This document shows positions 9,657 to 20,576 of a DNA stretch of 64,000 nucleotides, in pieces. The stretch is from assembly GCA_033439765.1 (NCBI GenBank), contig JAULSN010000001.1, forward strand, positions 5,642,001-5,706,000, in the 5' to 3' direction. Position 1 is the first letter of the stretch. Each line of letters starts with the position of its first letter. The notes below the pieces were generated by a model that ran no database searches, had not been told where the DNA came from, and saw nothing but the letters and a program-made list of their open reading frames with translations. The DNA comes from Lasiosphaeria ovina (lineage: Eukaryota; Ascomycota; Sordariomycetes; Sordariales; Lasiosphaeriaceae). The position numbers were made by a program, and so were the translations under genes.

Positions 9657-11336
9657 TCACAGCGTCGACGCCTTGACCGTCACGCCCTCCTTGGGCCGTA
9701 GCACCAGCCGCCACATCTTCCACTCCTCGGGGTCCGGCGTGTCAAAGTCGCGCTCGAACTCGTACAGGCTCAGGAGGCAGCACAGCAGGATCTTCATCTC
9801 CGTCTCGGCAAACTTGCGGCCGATGCAGCCGCGGGGGCCCTGCAGAAACGTCATGTAGGCGTTGGGCACGACCGTGTCGGGCAGCGCGTCGAAGCGGTCC
9901 GGGTCGAACTCATCGGCCGTGTCGCCCCAGAACGACGGCAGCCGGTTGATGGTGTTGGCGAGAACGTAGATGACGGTGCCGCCCGGTACGCGGTATGGCC
10001 CGATGGTGTCGTCCTCGAGCGACTGCCGCACCGTCATGGGGATGGGCGGGATGTACCGCAGCGACTCGCGGCACACGTTGTCCATGTACGGCAGCTTGTC
10101 CGGGTCCGCCGCCGCCAGCAGCGCCTCGTCGATGCCGCCGCCCTCGTGTCGCGCGCTGGCGTCGAACAGGAACGGCATGTGCTCACGAATCTCGTCGCGC
10201 AGCCGGCTCTGCACCTCTGGGTGTGTTGACAGCAGGTGGATCGTCCACGCGACGCCCGTGGCCGTCGTGTCGTGGCCGGCGCCCAAAAACGTCATGATCT
10301 GGTCGCGCATCGTGTTGAACGACAGGCCCGGCTCGCCTGCCTCCTTGAGCTTCTTGTTCTCCTTGGCGATGAGGGCGAGGATGTCCTTGGCGCCCGCGTT
10401 GTTCTCGGCCTCGTCGAGCTTGGTCGTGATGATCTCGGTAGCCTTGTCGAGGATGATGCCGCGCGACGTCTCCATGTCGCGGTTCATCTTGGCCGGGATG
10501 TGCTTGGACGCCGGGATGAAGGCCTGCAGCCCGTGCAGCAGCCGCGAGAAGAGGTCAAAGGCAAACACCAGCCGGTATGCCTCGCGGATCGGCACGTCGG
10601 GGTCCTCAAGCGAGTTGATGTCGTACCCGAACCCGGCCTTGCCGATGATGTCGAGCGTGCACCGGTTGAGCCACTCGAGCACCTCAAACGACTGCGTCGT
10701 CACCTTGGCCGTCTCCATCTCGTTGCTCCAGAGCTTGGACATCAACAGCGACTTCTCCCAGAAGATGGGCGTCAGGGCCCGGATCGACTGGATTGAGAAG
10801 CCGGCCGTGAGTGCCTTGCGCTGGTGCACATGCTCCTGACCTTCCGACAGCAAGATGCCCTCGCCGAGAATCCGCACCATCCATAGCTTGGCACGCACAG
10901 GCTTTGGGTAGTTGTAAGGGTTCTTGACCGTCATGTGCTTGAGTGCCTCGTCGTCTGCAATGGAAAGTCTCTCGGCGCCAAAGGGGAAGAAGTATCGGAT
11001 GATGGGGCCGTGATCCTTGTGCCAGCGGCGCTGGGGCACGCCGCACTCCTCAGTGATAATGGTGAAGAACTGGCCCCAAAGGGGGAAGCCGGGCACCGTG
11101 GGCACGTGTCTTAGCTCTGAGAAGTAGAGGGGATAGAGATAGCTCAGCCAGACGAAAATGTAGAAAGGCACCGCTACCGTCCAGGCTGCCGAGACGGTCT
11201 GGAAGAGGGGGGCGTCAAACTTTCTCGCATATACAACAGACGCTGCCGTTGTTGCTGCAAGGAACGGGCCCATCGTAAGCTTCTCAGCCATGTTGGGCAC
11301 GATACCGGGACTCGGGGGAGCAACTTTCTGAGACAT
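9657..11336 (-). CDS. cytochrome P450 monooxygenase
   Basis: Intronless, 559 residues, a little longer than the usual 500-530 because of an N-terminal extension. Two hydrophobic stretches (about residues 22-36 and 47-72) would anchor it in the ER membrane. The I-helix oxygen-activation motif AGHDTT is at 353-358, the ExxR motif ESLR at 424-427, and the heme-binding loop FLQGPRGCIG at 497-506 with Cys504 as the thiolate ligand. The PERF-like region reads FDPDRF (477-482). All catalytic elements are present, so the enzyme should be active. The long B-C region and the CRESLRYIPPIPMTVRQ stretch recall CYP4-clan-like fungal P450s, but family number and substrate cannot be given. It is divergent from an MFS transporter 1.8 kb away, which might share a pathway. 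Confidence 0.95.
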   Translation of the reverse strand: MSQKVAPPSPGIVPNMAEKLTMGPFLAATTAASVVYARKFDAPLFQTVSAAWTVAVPFYIFVWLSYLYPLYFSELRHVPTVPGFPLWGQFFTIITEECGVPQRRWHKDHGPIIRYFFPFGAERLSIADDEALKHMTVKNPYNYPKPVRAKLWMVRILGEGILLSEGQEHVHQRKALTAGFSIQSIRALTPIFWEKSLLMSKLWSNEMETAKVTTQSFEVLEWLNRCTLDIIGKAGFGYDINSLEDPDVPIREAYRLVFAFDLFSRLLHGLQAFIPASKHIPAKMNRDMETSRGIILDKATEIITTKLDEAENNAGAKDILALIAKENKKLKEAGEPGLSFNTMRDQIMTFLGAGHDTTATGVAWTIHLLSTHPEVQSRLRDEIREHMPFLFDASARHEGGGIDEALLAAADPDKLPYMDNVCRESLRYIPPIPMTVRQSLEDDTIGPYRVPGGTVIYVLANTINRLPSFWGDTADEFDPDRFDALPDTVVPNAYMTFLQGPRGCIGRKFAETEMKILLCCLLSLYEFERDFDTPDPEEWKMWRLVLRPKEGVTVKASTL

Positions 11337-13158
11337 TTCTTTTGTGGGAGGATAACCAGATATCGTAGCAGATTCTGCAAACGGTGCCTGAATTTGTATC
11401 CCGCTCGACGAGGTGAGATACTGGGCCGGTGATGCAAAAGATACTGCTGCTCAGACGGATCGGCAACCAGATTATATACGCCATGGTTGGATAGGTGAGC
11501 TTGAGTTGCTGCCGTAACATCATCACTGGTCTTGTTGGACAATGGAGGTGCCGAGACAAGGAATGAGTCGCCTAGTTTGTCTCGGGCCTGCTAGTTGAGT
11601 GTGTTCTGAGTCGAATGTTTGTCGTTCAGCGCGACTACAGGTTCGATTCAATCCTGTACGTCCAATTCACCGCTTATCTCCGCCAACGCACGACTTGGGA
11701 AGTAGTATGAATGAAAGGAGAAACATTTGTAGTCCTCCCAGTGAGCTGGAACTGATAGGAGCCAATGCCATCAAAGGAAGGACCGCATTAGATTGGGATT
11801 TGATCGACACGAGGCCCGGCCTTAGCTTGACAGCGATTCCTCGATGGTAGGACGAGGCCTAGAATTTCTGACAGGCCTTAGTGGCACCGCGTTGTGGTAT
11901 GACCTGAAATTGGACAGGGTAATAGGATGTGGTTGTTGCGGATTCTGGTACGAGATCTATCTTGCTCCTGTCACATCATCGCTCAAGCATGTTACGATCT
12001 CTGGACGTTTAGCTTTGATGGATGAGGGATCTAGGAAAGATGAAGACTCTGGTGCGGCTCTTTGTGTATCAGAATCATGTATGGAAACCACACCTTGTCC
12101 GGGTGGCACAATGTGAAATGGGCGTGGTTTCTAAAGTGAAATATTGTTTGACAGTCCATGGAGCGACTATTGACTTTGCAGAGAATAGCCCTATCCTACT
12201 TGGCGTCCAGCTGTTTCGGATGTTTGTCTTTCCGCTCTTGTTTGGCTGAGCCTACTTTTGAAATCGAGGTGCAAGACAACTCCACTCTGCAGCAGTTTCC
12301 AGAAGGTATCCTAATATGCATTTGACCCGGATCAATGGGTTGATTGACGACCCAGAGGGCCCGGCCGTTGGAGTATGGAACCGAAGACGTGCAGCCCCAT
12401 GCATGCAGATCAAAGCCACCGTCAACCGGGAACGAATGTCTGCGACATTGACTTGGGGCACAGCCCGCTTTGCCATTGCTTGTGGCAGCCACTTGAGGGT
12501 AGACCACCGGCAGGTCTGTGGCCAAGGGCAGCCTCGTCACATGTTGGGCTTGGGCGGCCATGAATGTGCCACATGTGACCGGAGGAGACTCAACACTCGA
12601 GTCGTTACGCCTGTAATGGCTTGCGCTACTGGCCCGCCGTCGGCTCCGACCCGGACCCGGTCTGAGTCGTAGAAACGCCGCCGGTCTTCCGGAACGACTG
12701 GCTACGACCGCTCTAATCTATTTTGACCCAGAACGCATGGCAAAACTTTATCTGCGCCGTGATCTGCGAGAGTTACTTCACATGCTCTAGGCCATTCTCA
12801 AGCTATTCGAGTAAGCGTGTCAGGCAGAAATGGCGTCCTCGGGGTTTACAGTAGCTGGGACGCCCATTTCCCCCTCTCTTCTTAGCCTTCGTCGCGTTGC
12901 GTCAAGTCGAGAGATTGTCGCAGGTCTAGAGGAGACAAAAATAGGAGAGACCGGAGTTGTATGCGCGGGGGGCCTTCTGGTAGTTGCAATGTGTCTCGCG
13001 GCGACACGTGAAGACAATAGAGATTCCTCCACAGGGCCCTTGCAACCGACAAGCAAAGAGGAACCTCGACTGTGATTCGAAAGATTCCGGAAAGACAGCC
13101 GTATTGGAGTACAGGATTGCTTCTCGTCTAGGCTCGTCGTCGCCGCCATCTCATCACC
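11337..13158. other. divergent intergenic region between P450 and MFS transporter
   Basis: 1.8 kb without a supported gene. A T-arm-like sequence occurs at about 11633-11660, but no cloverleaf could be built. Two short frames near 12316-12672 lack gene-like composition. The region must hold both promoters. Confidence 0.55.
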
Positions 13159-15517
13159 ATGGATCGAAGAAGCAAGGGGGAGAAGTGGGAGCTTCCTTTA
13201 GAGTCGCCTCCCCAGATCCCCTCGCCCTCGTGGCAGCACTCACGCGACCAGAGTGCGACAAGCTCGGCCGCAGGGCTGCGTGAGTCTCAGACAGAAGAAA
13301 ACCCAACCCAAAATGGCGGGGACAGCTCGAGGGAGGCAGGGAGCGGCGTCAGCCCGCAGAGTCGACCGTCACGCAACCCTCCCCCAGTCCGGTCCAAGAC
13401 ACAAAGATCAAGGAACAGCGACAGGAACCAGTTCATGGAGGACGTGCTTGGCGGCTCGCTGCGTCATCTGGCCTCGGCACCACCAACACCAACAGACTCA
13501 ATTACGAAGAGCGGAAGACCAACCACGCCCATGCGGGAGCAGCGGCATCCTAGAAACCCTGGAGCGAAAGCCCATCAGTCGACGAGGCAAGTCGATTTGG
13601 ATAGCCTGGCCACTCCCCAAGAAACCGAGAATAAGGCGGAGGCCGATGTGACGCAACGACGGAGAGATCCTGGTCCTCCCAACGACGCCGAAGCGGATTT
13701 CATCACAGGAATTCCCCTGATGTTTCTTATGGTTGGCCTGATGCTGGCCGTATTCTTGATCTCCATCGATCGGACCATTATATCCACGGTAAGGGAGGGA
13801 CGGGCGAGGGAGTTCTTTCCGCTGCTGTGCGCTGACCTCTACTCGCTCAACCCAACCAGGCCATCCCGTACATCACGCGCGAGTTTCAGTCGACGCCTGA
13901 CATTGGCTGGTATGGCTCGGCATATCTGCTCACTGCGTGCGCCTTCCAGCCTGTGTTCGGTCGCATCTTCGTACTGTTCTCAGTCAAAAAGTCATACTTG
14001 CTCGCCATGTTCTTTTTCGAGCTCGGGTCGCTTCTCTGCGGTGTTGCCCCGGACTCGATGACTCTGATTATTGGCCGCGCCATCGCAGGATTTGGGAGTG
14101 CGGGTGTCTTGACGGGAAGCTTTGTTGTGGTGTCAGCAGCGGTTCCGCTTCACTTACGGCCAATCTTCATAGCGGTGGTCGGTCTGATGCAAGTCTTGAC
14201 GCCCTTTCCACCCTCTCTTCATTAAACGCCACCTATACAAGGCATGCTGATGCTTCAATGCAGGTATGGCGTCGGAGCTTCCGTGGGTCCCCTCTTGGGT
14301 GGAGTCTTTACAGATCTTGTGGTATGTCGCAAACATGGCAGTGAACAGATAAGGGGCAAATTGCTGATCACAGACCTCACCAGACATGGCGGTGGTGTTT
14401 CTACATCAACCTCCCCGTGGGAGGCGCTACCGCAGCAGCAATGATATTGTACTTCAACCCGAAGAAAAACCAAAACTCGCATGGAACATTTGTTGAGCGC
14501 TTCATGAACCTGGACATCGTGGGAAATGTTCTGCTGCTCGGAGCGGCTCTCATGCTATTCCTTGCGCTCGAGTACACGACGCAAGGCATTGCTTGGTCTA
14601 GCGCTATGATCATCGGGCTGCTGGTCGGGTTTGGCATCGTGGCCATCATGTTTGTGGGGTGGCAGTGGCGGAAAGGAGACGAGGCGCTGCTGCCATCTCG
14701 CATCGTGATGCAGCGCACCGTGTCGGCGTCGTGCGGCATGGCCTTCATGACGTACGGGGCGATCATCAATCTGAACTTCTTCCTGCCCATCTGGTTCCAG
14801 GCAATTCTTGGCAAGAGCGCCATTGAGTCAGGCGTCGACATGATTCCATATTTTGTGGTCAACGCCTTCTTCTCGCTGGTGGGGGGCATCTTTGTGTCAC
14901 TTGTCGGCTATGTGACGCCCCCGGCCGTAGTCGGCAGCGCCATCGGTACCGTGGGCGTGGGGTTGCTGCTGCTGCTGAACGTGAACACGACGACGGCGCA
15001 GTGGGTGGGTTATGAGATCGTGGCGAGTGTGGGTTTTGGAATATCGATCCAGCAGGGCTTTACGGCGGTGCAGACGGTGCTCGATCCCAAGGACATGGCT
15101 GTCGGCACAGCGGCCGTGGTGGCGGCACAGTCGCTCGGGGGTGCCATATTTCTTTCGGTCGGCAACAGCGTCTTTCAGAACCAGCTGCTGAAGGCGTCGG
15201 CGGCCAACCTGCTGCCGGGTGTCGATATCAAGGCGGTCATCGACAGGGGCGCCGCCGCCTTCCGAGACATTGTGCCTGCCGACAAGCTGCCAGTCATGAT
15301 TGAAGTGTACAACAAGGCACTGCGGACCGTCTTCACCGTCTCCATCCCGCTGGGCGCTCTAGCCACCATCATCTCGTGCTTCATTGAGTGGAAGTCAGTC
15401 AAGATGGCCAAGGCCGGGGGCCAAGCCGCAAGGGAAGGAAACAGCAGCGGCAGCGGTACCAGCAGCAGCAACAACAACAGCGTCAGACCAAGCACGGGAA
15501 AGAAGAGACCAATATAA
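13159..15517 (+). CDS. MFS transporter, DHA2-type (14 TM) drug/metabolite efflux
   Basis: Exons are 13159-13788, 13860-14188, 14264-14321 and 14384-15517, giving 716 residues. Intron 2 begins GCAAGT rather than GT, a GC-AG intron that restores the frame exactly (M-YGVGASVGPLLGG). The first 180 residues or so are a hydrophilic Ser/Pro/Arg-rich cytosolic extension, long for the family. TM1 is MFLMVGLMLAVFLISIDRTI. Typical landmarks follow: IPYITREFQSTPDIGWYGSA, GRAIAGFGSAGVLTG, and TWRWCFYINLPVGG, the signature seen in fungal DHA2/toxin pumps. The C-terminus is a Gly/Ser/Asn-rich tail. Proton-driven export across the plasma membrane is the family role; the substrate is unknown. The extra C-terminal helices fit 14 TM rather than 12. 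Confidence 0.92.
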
Positions 15518-16561
15518 TAAGATCAAGGTGTCATAGAATATATCCAAGCGTGCTGCTGCCATACTCTTTTCTTCATTGATCGAGTGGGAAGGAAGCAGGT
15601 CTTGATTGCGCACATGGAGCTTGTTCGTCAATTGACGTTTGAATGTGCTAGGACAATGCCATTGCTTTGGTAAAACTACCGCAGGTAGACATTGTCAGCG
15701 TTGCTTTGGGTGGGGTGGGTATGCGATTTTGATGCAGATTAGGAAGAGGAAAGATGCAGATGGCTTTGTTGAAGAATAATCATGGGAGATGTCAGATTCC
15801 CATCTAAGGTCCATTAACGGCTGAATCTCACAGGCCTACCGTCCACTTTGGGAGCGACCGAGTGTTAATACCAATTAAGGAATTCAGGGTATGAATACAG
15901 AGAAGGGTTGATATAACTTTGAAACGGGAGGCTACGAAATGAATCCAGGGCCCTCTCAAGATCTTGAATGCATACCTACTCAATATAGAGCAATTTCAAG
16001 GTCGTAACTTGAACTTGCAGGTCTAGCTCTTTCAGTACAGAGCCTTGTAGTTTTACACCATTACTTCCAACCACTGGAACTGCGCGCAGAAGTTCAAACA
16101 CCCAGACGCTAAGCCTGACCTAGCTTAGCCACTTTCCCTTTACCTCAGAGCACGGTCCACTTTCGCCAGTCAACTGCAAATGTATTTCAACGACTGACAG
16201 GCGGCCCCACTCTAGCAGCCTTATTAGCTTCAGACGTGGGGGGGAAAAGGTGCTACTTCTCCATCCGTCATCAACCTCTCGGCGACTGCTAAGGAAGCTT
16301 CCTTCACTGCCGCCACTCTCACGCCCGTTTCGGCACTGATCGCGACCTGCGCTGCATTTGACATTCTCTGCCTCAGTGTTGCTACAAACCACACGGCTAC
16401 CTTCTACAACTCGTCGCGCACGAACGTGCCTCGATTTCCTTGATCGCGTCGATCGCCTCAATTGTGCTGCGCACACGACCCCCCCTCCTCTCCTCACTCC
16501 CGCACTTTCGCACTCCCTCAATCTCCACAACGCCGTCACGATAGTTTCGCCAAAGCGCAAG
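15518..16561. other. intergenic region upstream of TFIIS
   Basis: About 1 kb with the MFS 3' UTR and the TFIIS promoter. Nothing coding was seen. The last 200 bp are C-rich, as in many fungal core promoters. Confidence 0.6.
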
Positions 16562-17615
16562 ATGGATGATCGGGAGCTCGCCAAGCGCATTCAGACGCTG
16601 AGCAAGGCCGTTGCTTCCAACGAGCCGACCGACACGATCATCGACCTCCTCGAGCTTCTGAAGAAAGATGCCGCTCCCACCGAGGAGCAGCTTCGCGTAC
16701 GTTTCTTTGATCAACCCACTTCACCCTCACCCCACTTCTTCTCTACCTAGAAATGCAACAGAGAGCTGACCAGATGCCGGATGAAGTCCACCAGAGCTGG
16801 TGTCACGATCGGCAAACTGCGATCGCACAGCGACAAGGCAATCGGCCGAGTCGCCACCGAGATTGTCCACAAATGGCGGAAGAAGGTCGATGCGGCTAAA
16901 GATGCCAAGAAAAAGAAGCTAGATATGAGAAACTCGCCTGCGCCTGGTGGCTCGCCCGCGCCGGCCCCGTCGTCCTACAGCAAGCCGTACCAGGGCGACC
17001 CCACCAAGCGTCACTTCAAGGTCGACAAGGTGGACCTGGCGCGCACAGGCAGTCAGTCGCGGGACAATAGTGTTGGCCTGCTCTACAATGGCCTGGCGTT
17101 CCGCTCGATCGCGTCGATTGAGGAGGTTGTGGCGCGCGCCGTCGAGGTTGAGAACGAGGCTTTCAAGAAGTTCAACGGCGAGAACGACAAGTACCGCGCC
17201 AAGCTCCGCAGCCTCTTCACCAGCCTCAAGCGCAAGGACAACCGCGAGCTGGGCCGCCGCGTGCTTTCGGGTGACATCCCAGCCAGCAAGTTCGTCGTCA
17301 TGTCGGACCAGGAGCTGTCGTCGGAGGAGCAGCGCAAGAAGGACCAGGAGTTTGAGAAGGAGAACATGATGAAGGCCCAGGTCCCCATGGCCGAGCGGTC
17401 CATCAGCGACGCCTTGCAGTGCGGCAAGTGCGGACAGAAGAAGGTGTCGTATACGCAGGCCCAGACTCGGTCTGCTGATGAGCCGATGACGACGTTTTGC
17501 GAGTGCATGTCCTGCGGAAACCGTTGGAAGGTTAGTGCTTCTCTCCCCCGTCCCTTCCCACCCCAATTGGGTTTGCTACTCATGTACTAACATGACCAAT
17601 TCGCAGTTCTCGTAG
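16562..17615 (+). CDS. DST1: transcription elongation factor TFIIS
   Basis: Stimulates transcript cleavage by backtracked RNA polymerase II in the nucleus. Exons are 16562-16696, 16787-17530 and 17607-17615, giving 295 residues, the normal family length. The acceptor of intron 1 is an AAG at 16784-16786. It is chosen because it gives the conserved join EEQLR-STRAGVTIGKLR and lies 16 nt after a CTGAC branch site; CAG at 16773 would break the frame. Domains in order: TFIIS N-terminal domain (LW/TND, 1-80), a Lys/Pro-rich linker, the central Pol II-binding domain (about 115-240), and the C-terminal zinc ribbon. The ribbon has Cys257, Cys260, Cys285 and Cys288 and the catalytic loop RSADEP (273-278). 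The last exon codes only Phe-Ser-stop. Confidence 0.95.
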
Positions 17616-18445
17616 GCGGCCAGTCGTCCGGCTTCTGCCTCGATACTCGACAACTTTCCTTCCTACAGCATCGGGAGATCGCCGTGGCTTGGCCAATGGC
17701 TTGACGGTTGGATTGGGGTGTGGCTTTGATTTCGGTTCACGTTATTTCTCCCTTCATCGTTTTCTTTTCTTACGGGGGCGGGCAACACATTGCCTGCCTT
17801 GCTTCACTAGGGGTTAGGCCGCTTGGGCAATTTTCTGGCAGGAGTCAACCGGAGTGGCATTTTAGGGAGCATTCACACTGGAGGGACACGAAGGTCCTCC
17901 GAATTCAGTCACGGGAAATCTGGGTACGGAGTCTTGGGGCTTTTTCCGGTTTTCGGACTTTTCTTATTTGTTCTTTTTCTTTTATTAATATTCCTTTTTG
18001 TTCTTCGTTCTTTCTCGGAGGAGGTACATGGGCAAAGGAGCGCACACACGAGGATGGTAGATTGGCGTGCCCTTGCATGATACCCGGGCAGCGGCAACGC
18101 AACAACCCATCTCGCTCCTCTTGCCTTGGGTGGGTTCGGAGAAAGAAGCAGAAGTCGGAGAGCATTGGCGGGCTGGTTTAGAGCCTAGACAAAAGTCCGT
18201 ACTGTACCATAGACTTATTGGGGACTGGACACGACACGGCAGTGGCGTGCCGGGATGAGGGTATCTTGCTTCCTTGTGGGGGATGATGGACATTGTCTTG
18301 TTCACAGCTCCCCGCGAACATACCCAGATACGTACTTTTTAAAGGCATGAATCACGAAACATCAATGATGAGTGATAAATAAATATTTATATATACACAC
18401 ACACAAACGTACACACGTACACTCTACTGTTTGCTTGCTTGCTTG
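17616..18445. other. 3'-3' intergenic region
   Basis: 830 bp between convergent TFIIS and the cysteine synthase-like gene. T-rich around 17940-18020 and TA/CA-rich at 18380-18420. No gene. Confidence 0.6.
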
Positions 18446-19912
18446 CTACCTCGTGCTAGTGCCCGTCGGAGAGAGACCCAAGATGGAGAGCAGGTCGCCC
18501 GACTGCTCCGCGGCGTCGGGGTCGCTGCCGTCGCGGTCGTTGTCGTTGTCCTCGAGCCCCATCTCGCCAATGCGCTTCCAGAACTTGCTCAGGTGGCGGG
18601 TGCCCGAGTCGCACAGCACGGTGACGACGCGGCTGCCGGGCGGCAGGGCCAGGGCGGTAGCCACAGCAGCAACACAGTTGACAGCGCTGCTGCTGCCAAC
18701 AAAGATGCCGTCGTGCTCGACCAGCCAGCGCGCCATGCGGCACGCCTGCTCGTCCGTCACGCGCACGGCGTCGTCGATCAGCGCCCGCCCGGCCTCGAAG
18801 TTCTCCGTGATCCGGTTGATGCCGATGCCCTCGACGATGCTGTCCACCTGGCTGCGCCGCCGCGTGCCCTCCCGCTCCGTCGCCCCCGCGTACATGACCC
18901 CGTGCCGCACCTTGTTGTACAAGCCGCTGCCCTGCGGGTCCGCCAGCACTATGCGTAACGTCCCCTGCCGCCCTGATACTTTGCGGTCCGCCGACTTGAG
19001 GTAGCGCGCCACGCCCGCAACGGTGCCGCCCGTGCCGGCGCCCGCCACGAACGCGTCCAGCCGGCCGCCGCCCGTCTGTGCCCAGATCTCGGGGCCCGTG
19101 GTGGCCTCGTGCGCGGCCGCGTTGGCGCGCGACTCGAACTGGTCCGCGAAGAAGCCGCGGCTGTCCGTGGGCGTGGCGGCCGACGCCGTGTGCTCGGCGG
19201 CGCGCGTGCGCGCCAAGTTGACGAAGTGGTGCGGCGACGTGATGGGTGCGACCGGCACGCGCTCGACCGTCGCGCCCAGGTGGTGCAGCAGCGCCGACTT
19301 CTCGGCGCTCTGGTCGTCGGGCATGCAGATGTGCGCGCGGTAGCCGCGCGCGCGCGCCAGCGCCGCCAGCGAGATCCCCGTGCTGCCGACGGTCCCTTCG
19401 TAGATGGTGTCGCCGCGGCCTGGCGTCAGCAGCCCTTGGGATTCCGCCGAGCGGATCATGTTGAGCGCCACGCGGTCCTTAGGGCTACCGCCAGCGCCGT
19501 TGAGGAACTCGGCCTTGGCCAGGATCTCGCGCCCCGTCGCCTCGGACAGGCTGCGGATCTTGACGAGCGGTGTGTTGCCGATGCAGCCCTCGATGCCGTC
19601 GACGATGGACTCCTTTTCCTTGCCATTGGAGGAGGAGGAATCATCGTCGTCGTCACTCCCGTAGCCGCGCTCGTGGTCTTCGAGCGTGACAGGCCCGCCG
19701 AAGAAGAGGCTGCCCCGTCTTGATTCGGCGGCGGGGTCTTTGCTCGTGCTCACGCGCCTTCGCCTTCTTGCTCTCGCCTGCCGTATGCGCTGGAAGCGGC
19801 CCTCGAGCTCGGGGTAGAGGTCCTTGAAGCCCAGCGTGACCAGGATGCCGGCTGCAAAGGCCACCGTCAGAGCGGCCGTGCCGTATGCGCGGGGATGGTC
19901 GCTGAGTGACAT
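18446..19912 (-). CDS. membrane-anchored cysteine synthase-like PLP enzyme (cysteine synthase 2 / Mcy1 type)
   Basis: Intronless, 488 residues. A single hydrophobic segment (about residues 11-29) is followed by an Arg-rich patch. This is the outer-membrane-type anchor described for yeast YGR012W/Mcy1. A poly-Asp/Ser loop (86-95) precedes the catalytic fold. Type II PLP core landmarks are the substrate loop GCIGNTPLVKI (109-119), the PLP-binding Lys145 in GGSPKDRVAL, the phosphate loop GTVGSTG (173-179), GTGGT (293-297) and GSSSAVN (406-412), where the Ser contacts the pyridine nitrogen. The classical NPGGSVKDR signature is here GAGGSPKDR, so the Ser before Lys is replaced by Pro. Known cysteine synthases make Cys from O-acetylserine and sulfide; activity of this branch is not assured. 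It is convergent with TFIIS. Confidence 0.88.
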   Translation of the reverse strand: MSLSDHPRAYGTAALTVAFAAGILVTLGFKDLYPELEGRFQRIRQARARRRRRVSTSKDPAAESRRGSLFFGGPVTLEDHERGYGSDDDDDSSSSNGKEKESIVDGIEGCIGNTPLVKIRSLSEATGREILAKAEFLNGAGGSPKDRVALNMIRSAESQGLLTPGRGDTIYEGTVGSTGISLAALARARGYRAHICMPDDQSAEKSALLHHLGATVERVPVAPITSPHHFVNLARTRAAEHTASAATPTDSRGFFADQFESRANAAAHEATTGPEIWAQTGGGRLDAFVAGAGTGGTVAGVARYLKSADRKVSGRQGTLRIVLADPQGSGLYNKVRHGVMYAGATEREGTRRRSQVDSIVEGIGINRITENFEAGRALIDDAVRVTDEQACRMARWLVEHDGIFVGSSSAVNCVAAVATALALPPGSRVVTVLCDSGTRHLSKFWKRIGEMGLEDNDNDRDGSDPDAAEQSGDLLSILGLSPTGTSTR

Positions 19913-20576
19913 GGCTGCTTCAGAGATGATTGCTGGTTGATTGCATTTCCTGTTGTTCCTCTTCGTCTTCTGTATATTGGGGAAGGCGGGCTTGCCTTGC
20001 TTTGAAGGCCGAGTTTCTCGATTCGAGTTTCCCCTAGGTTCTCCCCCTTCGCAGGCTCTCCCAGTAATGTGGTTGAGGGGAAATTAATATGTGCAAAGAG
20101 CAATTATACGTAGGTATGGTAAACTTGGCTGAACTTATTGGTCTTGCTTTTCTCTGTTACTTTTTTTTTTTCTTTTTCTCTTTTTGCTTCGGGATTCTTT
20201 AGGGCGCGCTTACGGCTGATGTCATAAGTATCCAACATAAACTCGAATGTCTCAGCGCTCTCTCACAAACTCACAACGTAAAAATGCCAAGGCGTTATCC
20301 GACCCTGCACTCCACCCAACGACATGGGTGCAAAGACAGGCCGCAAAGCCCTTGAAGAAGAAACCCGCCCAGTGCCGAGCTCTCATTACATGGAGCTCAG
20401 GCCACCTTCAAGAGCTCTCTGTCTCTGTCCCACCTGCCCTGGCGACGGCTGCGGGTTGCACCAGCAAAGGTCACGCACATGATTTGCAGCTTCGGCCAGG
20501 CCCCAAACGCCAGTAACTGATAGACCCCAATAAGCCAGGCGTCTTCTCGAATGATCGGGGACATCGCCGGCGGAAA
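19913..20576. other. divergent promoter region
   Basis: 660 bp between the cysteine synthase-like gene and the DUF185 methyltransferase. A long T/CT-rich tract lies at 20160-20185. No ORF is supported. Confidence 0.6.

Noticed and set aside
11600..11665. tRNA-like sequence (GGTTCGATTC flanked by ACAGG/CCTGT)
   Set aside because: The T-loop would be 11 nt long, and no acceptor stem or anticodon arm could be paired upstream.
19109..19723. 204-codon plus-strand frame opposite the cysteine synthase-like gene
   Set aside because: Antisense shadow with Arg/Val-biased composition.
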